From positions 69,659,058 through 69,723,057 of the forward strand of contig NC_088295.1 in the NCBI RefSeq assembly GCF_032854445.1: a stretch of DNA of 64,000 nt, in the 5' to 3' direction. The position numbers were made by a program, and so were the translations under genes. Source of the stretch: Liolophura sinensis (taxonomy: Eukaryota; Mollusca; Polyplacophora; Chitonida; Chitonidae). Of the stretch, positions 1-12,090 are shown one piece after another (position 1 is the first letter of the stretch; each line of letters opens with the position of its first letter). The notes under the pieces were generated by a model. It was given only the letters and a program-made list of their open reading frames with translations. It was not told the DNA's origin and ran no database searches.

Positions 1-29
1 TAAATGTTGTTTTACATGTATATTTGCAG

Positions 30-3000
30 TCAAGTAGTCGTCTGTCTCCACTGGCATCTCCGAGTGCTTCCCGACGAGAAGCCCCTCCCCCTGTTCCTCC
101 ACGCCGGTTTTCTCCTGTCGCCAGCCCCACTACATCCCCAACATCCTCCCCACAACCACCCAGGTAAGTCACTTCACACACGATAAAGCATTTACTATAG
201 TTGAGCAGCAAGTTCTCGTTTTACTCACGTGTCTGGGAAAGTGTAATTCCTTCATTTCTTTGGTCCATCATAAAACATCTGTGATGTTGTAACATCTGGA
301 ATAAGCTCAAATTTTATATTACACTATACATTTAGAATAAATATATATATTCAGTTTGTATCGCTCAGTTAGCATGTTAGCAAATTTTATATATCATAAC
401 ACCAAACATATTCACTGTCAGTTGTCACATGTATGTTATGTGTTTAAGGATAATTGAAACTATTTTTAATATGAAATCTTCACAACCCATAAACCAGATG
501 GCCATCATATAAGTGAAAAATTCATAAATACAGCATTAAAAACCAATGAAGTAAATAAATGAGTATGATGTCTGCACTGTGCGAGTTTTGCATACTGATG
601 AATGTGTTGTGTTGCTGTGCTTCCAGTCGGCGTAATCTCCCCCCGACTCCCCCTTCCCCAGATGATGATATGTACACGCTGTGTGACATGATGGCTGGTA
701 GTAAGGCACCTGGCCAGAAAAACGTGCCCGTAGATGTGGACAACACTGGTAAGGAAAATGATAGTTGAGGAAACCTTCCATGCTCTTTTATATTATATTA
801 TGAAATATACTTAAGTAACCTATCTTAATGCTAATGCTCACTCTAGATGTAACTCATTTGACATAAGCTGTGCTCTGATGAAACCTACCTGACAGGAAAC
901 TCATATCTGTTTACTTTGGCTATCACACAGAGTGAAAGTGAACTAGCCCAAAGCTTACTTCAGGATAGAAAGTCTTTCATTTGAGCTTTAACTGATAGGA
1001 CACCAATACTTAATCTTTATCATTAAATTTATGCTTGGCATATGTTATTGATAATTTTGGTATCACATGATTTTGAACAGTGTTCATTGTTTTATTATCT
1101 GTTTACATACAAGGTTCACCCAGAGTAATTGATGCGTGTGTGTTTTTGACAGGTGCGTCAGTATTCTATGCAGAGCTGAGATATGAGAACACATCCACCC
1201 CTCAAACCGCAGGGGGTGAAGGTAGCCCTGGTCAGGACTATGATAAACCTCTGGCAGGTGTGCACCCCATACTGCCAGAGCCCACATCCACAGATGATGA
1301 CCAGTCCTACCAGAACACTCCAGCAGAAGTGACAGGTAGGCTGCTAGGTAACACGTGAACATAGATGTACATATATTGGATGGGCGTAAAAAAATGAGCT
1401 GTACTTTTGACACTCAATATCCCTGAAACCCTCTTAAAGTCAGCTTCTAAAATTTACACACTCAAAAGCCAATTTGTCCTAAGTATACAGACCAAATTTC
1501 AATTTCATCTTTTAAGATTTATGTTCATGGGACCAAAATCAAAATTCAAAAGGATGTTCTACCTTGTTTTACTTGAAAAGGTGATCAATTCCTTGTCTGG
1601 CGCAGAGAAAACCGTCTTGACACTTGACTGACGCGTGTCACACAGGTGCAGCGCGCGCTCTACTCATGACACCTGATGCAGTGTGGGTCACCGTAATGCG
1701 CATTTTTGAGGCAATGTTTTCATTTTGACCCTGTGTACAGACTACTCAAGCTATGACCTTGAAAAGTGGTCAGTATATTAACGAAGTCATACCATTTGAA
1801 TATCTTAAGTTTGAAAGGGTTTGAACCCTTGATATTGGAGCAATGCAGCATCAAAGTACGGCCCATTTTTTTATGCCCACACGATATAGTGCTGTGTTAT
1901 GATGACTGGAACTCTTCGTTGAACTAAGCAGGCTAGTGTAGTGCTGTGTTGTTCTGGCTGGGAGTGCCTGTATTTCCAAGTAACTAACACACCAGTTTTT
2001 AAAAAAAAATGAACAATCCCTCTCCGGTTGAACAGACAAACTTATGTTGACCATTAATTTCACTACACGTAGACTCACTGTCAGGCTCTCCCAAAATCCT
2101 GGATTCTCAGAATCAGACTCAGTACGGACCATTAACATCAATGCAGACCAGATAAGGACTGGTCTAGTAAGTACTAGTGTACTCACTTGAGTACACTAGT
2201 AGTAATCAGTGCAAAGTAGAAAGTAAATGTTCATGGTGTAAGTGAATGATGATATTAAGTAGCTTCATGTATTAAAATAATCATCTTTATGGTTATCTGT
2301 CAGTCTGCTGATATACTCTAGGGGCATTTGGAAGAGGAATTACAACAACAATAACACAAATATACATGTAGACTCGAAATATGTTGTCACTATTGGTAGA
2401 GAACTTCATGCCATGTACCTTAGGTGTGATCAGGAAATGATACTAAATTTCAGATTTGAACAGGAGACACTGATATTGGTAGAGCAATGTAAGATGACTT
2501 AGTGATGATGTTTACCTTCCATGCGATTTCAGAGGCTTCTTCAAGTTCTAAAGCTGCTCCAAGACGGGTACCGAGTGAATATGACTTTCCACCCTCAGTA
2601 CCACAACACAGAACAACAGGGGGGATAACTCCTACCACAGAGGAGAACTCCAAACCAAGGTTTGTCTTACTAGCTTCTCTAAAAAATTGCAGCTAGTGTT
2701 TTTGTAGTTTTGTGAAACTAAGGAATGGATTCTAAGTTTATAGCTGTTAACTACAAAAGCCCCATCATGCTTACCAACCAAGTCTGACTCAGTGGTACAT
2801 GCGTTGACCTACTGGTTGAGATATTTTACATGACAAATAATACCACTTACAATCACCTTTAAGCCAGTCGGGTAACAGGCTTGATTTCAGTTCTCTGTGA
2901 TGTGGTCATGAGGTTCGTGCATTTTCAAAGGTACCTGGCAGCGTGTAGTAGTTTACATTAGGCACTCCAGCATCTTCTGCCCATAAATATGAATGTCTTG

Positions 3001-3399
3001 GTGTAAGTTAAAATAGCAATCAAAAAAGTAAATTTACAGCTTTTGCTTCAGTAACAGGTTTTTGTAATCGTTAGTGTAGGTTTATTTGTGGTATGTCTTT
3101 GGAATGGGGTTCTGCTCTTGGTTACTCATTTACAGCAGTCATGATTTAGTACCTGCGTTTGCTGTTTTAGGAAAGCTGCTGAGAGTATACAGCATATGGA
3201 TCGCCCACAACCGGCCCCTCGAGGGAAACTGTGTGATAGACAGGACAACAAGGAGAACAACAGTCTCAATGAGATGTACGTGGATCAGCTGGTGGGCCAG
3301 GGCTATGACAGACTGCAGGTTCTAGAGGCTTTACGCGTCTCACGCAATAATCTGAAAATGGCAGAGGAGATTCTAGAAGCATTCGCTCGGCGACATTAG
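30..3399 (+). CDS. CBL: CBL E3 ubiquitin ligase, C-terminal part (5 exons, 5' partial)
   Basis: Exons are 30-163, 627-748, 1153-1335, 2533-2659 and 3171-3399, all with AG acceptors and GT donors. Their summed length is 795 nt, exactly 265 codons with the TAG stop, so the phases agree. CBL proteins ubiquitinate activated receptor tyrosine kinases at the plasma membrane and endosomes. The N-terminal TKB and RING domains, which bind phosphotyrosine and E2, lie outside the window. What is visible is the scaffold tail. It has PxxxPR motifs (fragment residues 20-25 PPVPPR and 201-206 PQPAPR) of the type bound by CIN85-class SH3 domains. It also has tyrosine motifs YENT (Y96), YDKP (Y115) and YDFP (Y163) fitting Grb2- and Crk-type SH2 ligands, and a terminal UBA domain. 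The UBA and the YDxP sites identify the long form (CBL/CBLB-like) rather than the short CBL-C or insect short isoform. Whether it is orthologous to the single ancestral CBL is inferred. Confidence 0.92.
164..3170 (+). other. CBL introns
   Basis: Four introns lie at 164-626, 749-1152, 1336-2532 and 2660-3170. Nothing in them reads as coding. The third intron contains an almost perfect palindrome at 2173-2200 and a short stretch at about 1620-1700 with several CG dinucleotides (GCGCGCGC) that contrasts with the AT-rich surroundings. Reading frames on both strands here are short and match nothing I recognise. Confidence 0.75.
2173..2200. repeat. 13 bp inverted repeat (hairpin) in a CBL intron
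   Basis: ACTAGTGTACTCA at 2173-2185 is followed by CT and then its exact reverse complement TGAGTACACTAGT at 2188-2200. In RNA this would fold into a 13 bp stem with a 2-nt gap, so the real loop would be 4 nt or more after opening the last pair. Its role is unknown. Confidence 0.85.
3171..3399 (+). CDS. CBL: CBL last exon: PxxxPR motif and C-terminal UBA domain
   Basis: This exon follows the acceptor TTTTAG and completes a split arginine codon. It encodes a short linker with PQPAPR, then the UBA domain (fragment residues about 222-262). The helix 1 to 2 loop is seen as GQGYD (the MGF/Y loop position), followed by LEALRVSRNNLKMAEEIL, and the protein ends ARRH. Vertebrate CBL and CBLB end in a UBA with the same pattern (SQGYS, ALVIAQNNIEMAKNIL). 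In that family the UBA mediates dimerisation and, in CBLB, ubiquitin binding; which applies here cannot be told. TAG is at 3397-3399. Confidence 0.93.
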
Positions 3400-6300
3400 G
3401 ATGTTTCTTTCAGGCCTTCAGTGATGATACCATGATTTACTACGAGTTTGCTGTGCAAGGCTGTCACAGGAGGAAGTGGAATGTTCAAGGGACATAACTC
3501 TGTACACCATTTGTGGACTCCCTGACAATTTGGACAGAGCAGATAAAGTGCTGTTAAGCAGCTATAGCTGGCGTACTGTATGGCAGTCCTCTGAGTGGAG
3601 GCAGACTGTCCGTGCAGTAGAATATCCTAGTGTTGTGACTAAAGCCCCTGGGTGCACGGGTGAAGGGATTTCTTTCCCTTACTGTCTGTTGTTGAGGTAG
3701 ATTGGTCCACCTTACATTGCATAAGTGCTTACGGCAAAAACAAACTGATGACACAATGTGTCTTGTAAGCTTCTGGGACTGTATTGCTGCTACTTACATT
3801 TCTTGTTCTGCTTTAGATAATAGACTTTAGTACCAGAGAACAGCTCTACTTAACAGGTGATTTTTACTTTTTAATGGATAGGTAAAGTTAAGTTGTTATT
3901 TGTATTTCCCATGACATTTGGTGCCCATTACACTAGAGTATGTTGATTCTTATTTCTATTTTTCATTGAATTTTTTTTTCTCACTCTCCACCATATCATC
4001 TGAACATTTTAAATCAAACTATGTCAAAATGGTGATAAATGTAAGAAATGTGTTGCTTTTAAGTGGTTTATGGTGTACAGCCCAGATTGGTTGCATTTAT
4101 GCTCAATGCTGATGTTAAGCTGAATGCTGATGTTAAACTGAATGCTGATGTTAAGCTGAATGCTGATGTTAAGCTGAATGCTGACTTTAAGCTGAATGCT
4201 GACTTTAAGCTGAATGCTGACTTTAAGCTGAGTAGTCTTTGTACAGATCTCACGTCTGTTCTTATGTACAACACCTCGCTTGTCAACTGAGCACTTTCTA
4301 CAACTTCTGCAGCTGGCACCTTGATTGGTCTGCTTAGCATTGACTGTGGTTAAAGGAAGTAAGCTTATGACACTGACGTAGATGAAATAGCTACTTATAA
4401 GTTAGTTCCGTGACACTTTTGATGTTTACATGACCTTGACTGCCGTGTAGAGCACATTGAATCATTTGTATCACCATATTGTGTATTACATGTATTTGTT
4501 TGCTTCAAAAGCTAGACTTTGAAGAATCATCAATTAATGAGGAAGTACTGGGGAAACATAAGCTGCTGGATCAGTGATTCAAAAGGAAATTTAGAGGCCC
4601 TGTAGATAGAGAATGAGGTGTTAACTTTTTTGTCTATGCATTCTCTGGAAAGAAGTTTTAATGGAAGCCCTTTTGATAGTTTAGGATGTTCATTTAAATT
4701 AGTTATCAGTTTATTCCGTGTACTGCAGTTAAAATCACCCAAACTTGCATGATATGATACAAACATCTGTCAGAGTCTCAGCATTGAATGCTTTAACTCT
4801 GATTCTATTATTAGACTGTGAGATGAATACTCCAGTACTATGCTGATTTGCCAGCAATACAGAATTAGTATTTTGCAGGCACTTCCTAAAGTTACCATTT
4901 ATTGGAATTCAGATGTCATTAAATACATACAAAGCGTTATATTTAGGCAAGACACAGTGTGCTACTTCTGTGCACAGGCTTAAAAATTGAACACTATGGG
5001 TAAGTGTTTGTGAAGTCCTTGTAACAGTATAAAACTGTGAGCAGTTGTATGAAGATACTTTGACTTGGTGTGCCATGGATAAAGCACAGGGTATGACATA
5101 CAGCTATAATGCTATTGTAGACAGGATAACGTTTACTTTTGGGCAGGTAAATTTGTAATCGGATTACCCTGCCAAATATTTAACATGTATTGTACATTTG
5201 AAGCTTTAAATCTGGTCACAGGGGACAAAAATTCACATACGTGTAGACCATGTGTTGAAATGTGTGTTATAAGATGTTTACATAGAATATGTGAAGTCAT
5301 TTTCAGATATGTAATTCTGAAATTCCAATACCAGATTGGACAGGAGCCAGGGCTGGGTATAATGTGTTAATTTTATAGAGAAGCTGTACTTGCAGAATAC
5401 TTCATATAGTATGCTGTGAGTTGTGTTCTATAGAAATCCTCCCAGAATGGTCATTACTGAATTAACATTGGGGTGAGTGTACACCCAGAAGAAAGCATCA
5501 AGGTAATGCTGCAAACTCATAAACTTTGTATGGCTGATTTGTAAAATAGTGTTCAATTGCAAATATGGATGCTGCAGAGAGCGTGTCAAAGGGTATGTGT
5601 TTGTGACAGGTTGAAAATGTAAACGTTAATATTGTACACTAGATTACTGATGTGTGATATATGAAGTGTATGGCTTTAGCCATATGAGACATTTTATGAC
5701 AGTGTATAACTGTGAACTTTGTCAGAAGCGCGTTTAGGTCCTGTCCTTGGTTTGTTTTTGGCTGCTGAAGTCATTGAGTACAAACAGCAGATTTGTGACC
5801 TGTTTATTAACTAAGCTGTCCCCAATATATGAACATTTTGTGATGAGATCAGATCGAGTTAGTGCCGATACAACTATTGTGATCACGATGTTAGTGATCA
5901 AAGCTCAATGTTTAATCTCTGGTCACTAAGCAAAGATGTATTTAACTATGTCTTATCCTAACCTTTCTTGCACGTTGTACAGACCTCGTGTTATTTTTAT
6001 TTGCAATGAATCTTTGCAGCACTATCCTTTCCGGTATTTGAGTAAATACATGTAATAGAATTCCACTAAAATAAGATGGCAGTTTCGTTTTTAAAAAGTC
6101 CTTGAATGATACTACATGTAAATTAGGATCCACAGTCCAAGATTGCTGGTGAGCGAGATGTGTTTGTAGATGTAGTAGGCTAGGTTCCCCATTTTCTTGT
6201 ACAGGATATTACTAAATTGGTCTCCAGTTCACATTATGTGGCATTTTACCAGATTTATAAAAGATGTACAAATTTACTCTAGAGGGCTGGAGTGGGGTGA

Positions 6301-6951
6301 CTTATTGAGCAAGTTCTGACATTTCCTATGAGCAGATTGCCATAAAAATTTCATGTTGTAACAAGTGAGCAAATTTTGTGGAGTTAACAAGATGTTAAAC
6401 CTTCTTATGCTCTGCTCTGTAGCATACTGTATGTGTCTGGGTGTTGTTCTCTTTGGCATCCCATTGTTCTGTGAACTGTGTACGTATTTTTATATCTATA
6501 CATAAATCTATATTGTATAATGCAGCTTCAAGGGTACCGGTTTACTCAAGTGGGTTGGCGCTTTGAAAGTGTATATATGTTGCTTGTTGTTTACTCTGAA
6601 AACCATCAGAATTATGTTTCGAAAAATGATGACCTGTTACATGAAGCTATTAATGACAGTATCTGTTTTTTTTTAAACTTGTAACCATAACAGGGGCTGA
6701 TTATTCCATACATTGTATTATAGAATGTCATCTCATAATGTTGATCAAAACTCACCACATTTTAATCTCTATTTTAATTTTACTCAATTTTTTTGTTTGT
6801 TTTATAGACATTTCAATATGATTAAAGACTTACAATTAAGCCAATGAAAAGTTTTCTGTCGTTTCATATTGTGTGTTTGGTTCCAGGTTTCAGCATGCTG
6901 TTGTAAATGTTTGGTATTTCCAGTGCATCTGGCAAGTGCTGATGCTTTTGG
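3400..6951 (+). other. CBL 3' UTR and downstream flank, no gene seen
   Basis: This is AT-rich DNA after the CBL stop codon. The first part is probably 3' untranslated sequence, but I could not place a cleavage site with confidence. It contains an 18 bp minisatellite at 4105-4230. Open frames (for example 3476-3700 and 6802-7056) are short, lack codon structure and match no family I know. Confidence 0.55.
4105..4230. repeat. 18 bp minisatellite, exactly 7 units
   Basis: The unit AATGCTGATGTTAAGCTG is repeated seven times. The first four copies carry GATGTTAAG and the last three carry GACTTTAAG, so the array grew from two variants. The unit is a multiple of three, so both strands stay open for the length of the array (LNADVK on +, AFSLTS on -). 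The array lies 0.7 kb after the CBL stop, and nothing suggests that it is translated. Confidence 0.95.
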
Positions 6952-8480
6952 CTTACAGGACGACTGGGAAACACCATGGATTGGTGTTAAACTGGTATCT
7001 CTGGTACAGTGTTGACAGTTATACCTGTGACTCACGAGACACCTAGGAAACACCATGGATTGATGCTTTACTAGTAGCTCTGATACAGTATTGACGGTTA
7101 TCCCTGTGACTTACAAGACACCTAGTAAACACCATGGGTTGATGCTATACTAGTAGCTCTGATACAGTATTGATGGTTATCCCTGTGACTTACAAGACAC
7201 CTAGTAAACACCATGGGTTGATGCTATACTAGTAGCTCTGATACAGTATTGACGGTTATCCCTGTGACTCACGAGACACCTAGCAAACAGCATGGACTGA
7301 TGCTATACTAGTAGCTCTGATACAGTATTGACGGTTATCCCTGTGACTCACGAGACACCTAGTAAACACCATGGATTGATGCTATACTAGTAGCTCTGAT
7401 ACAGTACTGACGGTTATCCCTGTGACTCACGAGACACCTAACAAACACCATGGATTGATGCTATACTAGTAGCTCTGATACAGTATTGACGGTTATCCCT
7501 GTGACTCACGAGACACCTAGTAAACACCATGGGTTGATGCTATACTAGTAGCTCTGATCAGTATTGACGGTTATCCCTGTGACTCACGAGACACCTAGCA
7601 AACAGCATGAACTGATGCTATACTAGTAGCTCTGATCAGTATTGACGGTTATCCCTGTGACTCACGAGGCACCTAGAAAACACCATGGATTGATGCTATA
7701 CTACTAGCTCTGATACAGAATTGATGGTTATCCCTGTGACTCACGAGACACCTGGAAAACACCATGGATTTATGCTATACTAGTAGCTCTGATACAGTAT
7801 TGACGGTTATCCCTGTGACTCACGAGACACCTAGCAAACACCATGGACTGATGCTATACTAGTAGCTCTGATACAGTATTGACAGTTATCCCTGTGACTC
7901 ACGAGACACCTAGCAAACACCATGGACTGATGCTATACAAGTAGCTCCGATACAGTATGACGGTTATCTCCGTGACTTACGAAACAATTAGGAAACGCTA
8001 TGGATTGATGTTATACTCTTAACTATGACCTTGACTTATGGGACAGCTAGAAAACATCATGGCTGTATGTTATACTACTAGGTGTGCTACAAGTGATAAC
8101 GGTTACCCTTTGTGACTTGTGGGACAGCTGGGAAACACCATGGCTTTACGATATGCTCCCAGTTTTGACTCTGTGATGACAGTTATTGTCGTGGATTCTG
8201 GGACAGCTGGAAAACACCGTGGTTTGTATTAAGCTACTACATGTAGTTGTGTTATACAGTAATCACAGTTATCTCCATGGCTAATAAGGCAACTGAGAAA
8301 CACCATGGTTTTACGTATGCTATATAGCTGTGATAGAGGAATGACGGTTACCCCGTGAATTCTGGGACAGCTAGAAAACACTGTGGCTTGTATTGAGGTA
8401 CTAGTTGTGTAATGCAGTGATAACAGTTATCCTCGTGACTAATGAGGCAACTGAGAAACACCACTTTATGCCGTAATATA
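6952..8480. repeat. 79 bp minisatellite, about 19 units, decaying to the right
   Basis: The unit runs CTCACGAGACACCTAGNAAA, then CACCATGGATTGATGCTATA, CTAGTAGCTCTGATACAGTA and TTGACGGTTATCCCTGTGA. Unit starts at 7031, 7110 and 7189 give a 79 bp period. Units between about 7030 and 7960 are nearly identical. Two near 7540-7640 lack two bases (GATCAGT instead of GATACAGT). From about 7990 the copies become strongly diverged and change length, with GGGACAGCTGGAAAACACC variants. This is the usual pattern of a homogenised core with an older edge. Confidence 0.93.
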
Positions 8481-8803
8481 AGGATGACGGTTATTCTTGC
8501 CACGTTCAGCGCGCTAGCGCAGCTTCATCTGAAATATAAAATGTTGGCAATATTGTCGTCAATAGTTGACGCTTCTCTTCTTTGCGACATGAAAAGTCTG
8601 TCGGTGAACAAAATTCATATGCAATAAGTGTGAAAATCAGTCCAGTGGTAGAACTCTGGATAAAAAAGCTTTTCTCCGTATTAGGAACACAAAGGGTGTA
8701 TATGTTTATATACGAAAAATGTGAAATCAGTTTATAGGGTGTTAGAGCTGCGTTATGTGGTTGAAATACTTTTTAAAGGATACATGAAAAGGTACCATAA
8801 AAC

Positions 8804-9041
8804 GAAGAGTATGGTTTGAAGGAAAATAAAGAAACATATCCCTAAATAAAAGATTTTTTTTATTTTGAGGCATATTTTATAATTCTTAATAACCTCTCTA
8901 TTTCATGCATATTTTCTGTCAGTGTCAGCGAAGAGTATGGTTTGTAGGAAAATAAAGAAACATATCCCTGAAGAAAAGATTTTTGAGGCATATTTTATAA
9001 TTCTTAATAACCTCTCTATTTTATGCATATTTTCTGTTAAT
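8804..9041. repeat. Direct duplication of about 115 bp
   Basis: CGAAGAGTATGGTTTG at about 8804 starts a block that recurs at about 8930 with few changes. Both contain AGGAAAATAAAGAAACATAT, TTGAGGCATATTTTATAATT and CTTAATAACCTCTCTATTT. The first copy has an extra T-run (ATTTTTTTTATT). The duplication lies wholly inside the inverted-repeat element at 8774-9302. Confidence 0.9.
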
Positions 9042-9056
9042 GTACGGAAATATTCG

Positions 9057-9092
9057 CCCCCCCCCCCCCCCCCCCCCCCCACACACACACAC
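9057..9092. repeat. Poly-C run (24) followed by (AC)n
   Basis: Twenty-four consecutive C at 9057-9080 run directly into about six AC units. It lies inside the inverted-repeat element. Such a run is a likely site of assembly or length error. Confidence 0.95.
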
Positions 9093-10312
9093 TCCCTCAA
9101 CAAAATTCTTTAGACAGCTATCACCGCTGATGTCACCACACCACACTTCTTAATTCCCGGATTGACCTTTGACCTTAGGAAAACTATAGATTCAAGTCAT
9201 TTCTACGGCCCAAGGAGAAAGCTGAGAAGGTATTTTTTATAGTTCTATTTGTTATCCATATCATATACTGAATAGAAAATCAAGCGTTTCATGTATCCTT
9301 TAAGTGCGGTGTGAAACACCAAATGAATTAATTTACTATTCTAAACCACGTTCCTCCCTATTGGACAAATGCATAGGAGCAATTTCAAGTATGTTGGAAT
9401 ATCCTTCCGATGTCAGTTAAACGCAACATAAAAAAAAAATTTTTTTTCTCTACTATTCAATGTTTTCATAGATATGTCATATACCAGATACCAGTTCATC
9501 GTGTAACCTTGCATTCTGAACTCACTGTTTTTCCTCATCCAAACAGTAGTAATAGGAGCTGTTTTGTATCGAGCAAATTAGAATACATCAATCATGATGA
9601 TTTTCAAGGTAAATCAATTTACTTGTATTGGACATGACCGTAAATTCACCCATCATCCGGAACTATTTCCTTTGAAGTAAAGAAGCATCCAATTACAAGA
9701 CAATTTGATGTTACAACTACCCAGCACGAACTTTTAACTATATAACCTTCAGAAAGTCATTTTTCTCCAAGTATAGTCACGTCTGCAAGTGTGTTAACAA
9801 GTTATCATCATATGTCAAACCACTTAATTTTAAACTCACAGTGTTTACATCTAGAATACATGTAGTTGTTGACTAGAAGCGCCGTAGCTAACTCCCATGT
9901 CCAACAGTTGTGATCATCTTTGAACACACCTGGAGAAATTTATCGTTCTGCCGTGTTTATTCCTGACATAGAATTTAAATTAATAGGTTTACATGCACCC
10001 ATCCTTATCTGCTGGATAAACAAAGGAACGGAAGAAGGAACTCCTATCGTACGTGTACAATACATATTGCGGGAGATATAAGGGTCGTCAATGTTTACTG
10101 TATAAAAGTAGGCCTACTAGTATTTCGTCTACTTTCGCTTTCTACTTATATAAACCCACTACATACAATTCATAATTTGATCTTGAAAGACTGATCTTTA
10201 AAGTCAAACTACGAGAATACACTAAGCAAAATCTTGCTCTGTGTCCAACCTTTTGTCTTCTCTTTTCCATACTTATAAACACTTGACAAAGAATCCGTCA
10301 ATTGAGCTTGAG

Positions 10313-10432
10313 TGCTTGGGCTTTAACATCGTATTTAGAAAGTTTTCAGTCATATGACGACGAATAGAGCGCATGTAGTGTGCCTCCTGGTTGCAGGACT
10401 CTGGTGGATTTTCACGTAAATAGCATTAGTGG
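10313..10432 (-). mobile_element. SINE family B fragment
   Basis: The plus strand reads GCTTGGGCTTTAACATCGTA, then TCAGTCATATGACGACGAAT and GTGCCTCCTGGTTGCAGGAC. This is the 3' part, in reverse orientation, of the same repeat found more fully at 44125-44405. Only about 120 bp remains. Confidence 0.7.
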
Positions 10433-11829
10433 AACTTTCTGTAGATTTTGTACTCTTTACAATATTCCCAGTTGTTAGAGTTAAAATGATAACACCACGA
10501 ATCCTGACTTTGATGAATTAATTATCTGTGATTATAAAAACACCGAAACAATCAACACATGCATCACATGTGAATCTTAGTATTACGTGTTTTTTAAAAT
10601 GTATTTACAGTTAAGTTTCACACTTTGATATTCCTTTAAAAGGCCAAGTGTTTGCATTCATTGTCTATATTTGTGTAATTTTTTATATAACTAGAAAAAC
10701 AGACGAACTAGTTCGAATTCTAGTTATAAATGTGGTGACTTTTTGTGCATTTGGGTATACAGTATATTTTTGGTATAAATTCGTATTCTCGGGTTTATTG
10801 ACAAGATAACAGCCGAATATAATTGATTGAATATATTCAATACCTCTGAATTTACCTCAGTTAACATTATCCCTGTTAACTATTCAGGTAAATGCTTAAA
10901 AGTGGCAACCTATACCCCACAGTACCATGGTTTATGCAGAATTATTTTAAAAAATTGCCGTGATGTTAATTGCAATTTATAAGACGTCATTGGTCTAAAA
11001 TTACTCAAAATACTATTGTCATTACATATAATAAACATTTACATGAAAATAATACGAAGGGAGCAAGTCTCTGCAAGGGAGCCTTGTCCACCCAACAGAT
11101 TCCTGTTTCATGCAGGTATGTGCATTATTAAAGAGTACAGTCCTTGGGATGATATACCCAAATTCTTTTTGAAATTCGTTTACTGAACATTTTCGAAGCT
11201 TTATTTCTAAACATTTTCAAAATATCTTGTCTAAACACGCTGAAAATTCTTTTTCTATACATTTTTTTAGTGTGCCGATTTTGTTTATCAAGGTAGTCAT
11301 GCCATGCGGAGGAGAACGGTTGAAGAGTTAATCTGAAGCGTGTGGTTCTCAGAACAAAGGCTTAATTATTTTAAGAATTCATATTAAATAAAAGGTATCC
11401 TTATAAATATAAAAATAAAGCTCACAGTTAGACAAACTTTTTTTGAAATCTAAAATTAAATTTCGTGTTCCGCAGGTCTTCCAAAAAGACATAAATAAAT
11501 AAATAAAATAATAATAAACAAGAACAAATCGAAAGAAGAACTGAATGAAAACAAGAATTCCTTTAATTTTTCTTCGTCGATATAGATATATAATGACGAA
11601 GCTATTTACACACTAACGTGTGCTTATTAGGCACCAAACAGGCCACACGTATTCATTTTTCTCTATATATTTTGCATATAAGCATGTGAATCATCCTAGC
11701 AAATTTATGAATTTGAAATTCGACGTTTGTAAACCTTCAAAACTCTCGGCATCCATCATACTGTACCGGAGGATGCTTGCACGTGCTAAGTGTGTTTGCA
11801 TGGATGCTGGAGGAATGTCAGACTGCGCC

Positions 11830-12090
11830 TGCTAGGTAATGCATCATGGGGGGAACAAAGGGACGCAGTCAGACAAACTTAGGCGAAATTATCCAGTCAA
11901 CATGGCCATCTCTTATCCGACCGTTACGTCTGGGAAACGACCATTTCTCCGTGAGCAAGCCTGATTGGCCTATTACCCTGCATTAGTGGCTGTGTGGCAT
12001 TGTTTTGACCGCTGATAAGGAGCATATAACTGTTCAATTAAACCAGTGATGGATTCGCCTTAGATCGCTGGACGGACAGCTTTTAGGTTG
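11830..12090. promoter_or_regulatory. Candidate conserved regulatory DNA, 3' side of BSX
   Basis: This is a stretch of balanced base composition, free of simple repeats, in AT-rich surroundings. It contains GCATCATGGG, GGCCATCTCTTATC, CTGATTGGCCTATTA and ATTAAACCAGTG. It has no open frame. The call rests only on composition and position next to a developmental homeobox gene, so it is a weak inference. Confidence 0.25.

Larger units (their letters stand above)
8774..9302. mobile_element. Short element with 16 bp terminal inverted repeats, copy 1
   Basis: TAAAGGATACATGAAA at 8774-8789 is matched by its exact reverse complement at 9287-9302, 529 bp in all. No transposase frame is present, so it looks non-autonomous (MITE-like). 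The ends would fit insertion at TA: the outermost TA is present on both sides. The interior shares GAGGCATATTTTA and the AT-rich block around it with the reverse strand of a second copy at 51713-52143. Inside this copy, a block of about 115 bp is duplicated (8804-8920 and 8930-9041) and is followed by a run of 24 C. I do not recognise the family. Confidence 0.75.

Noticed and set aside
4068-4340. Frames through the 18 bp repeat
   Set aside because: Open only because the repeat unit is a multiple of three and lacks stops.
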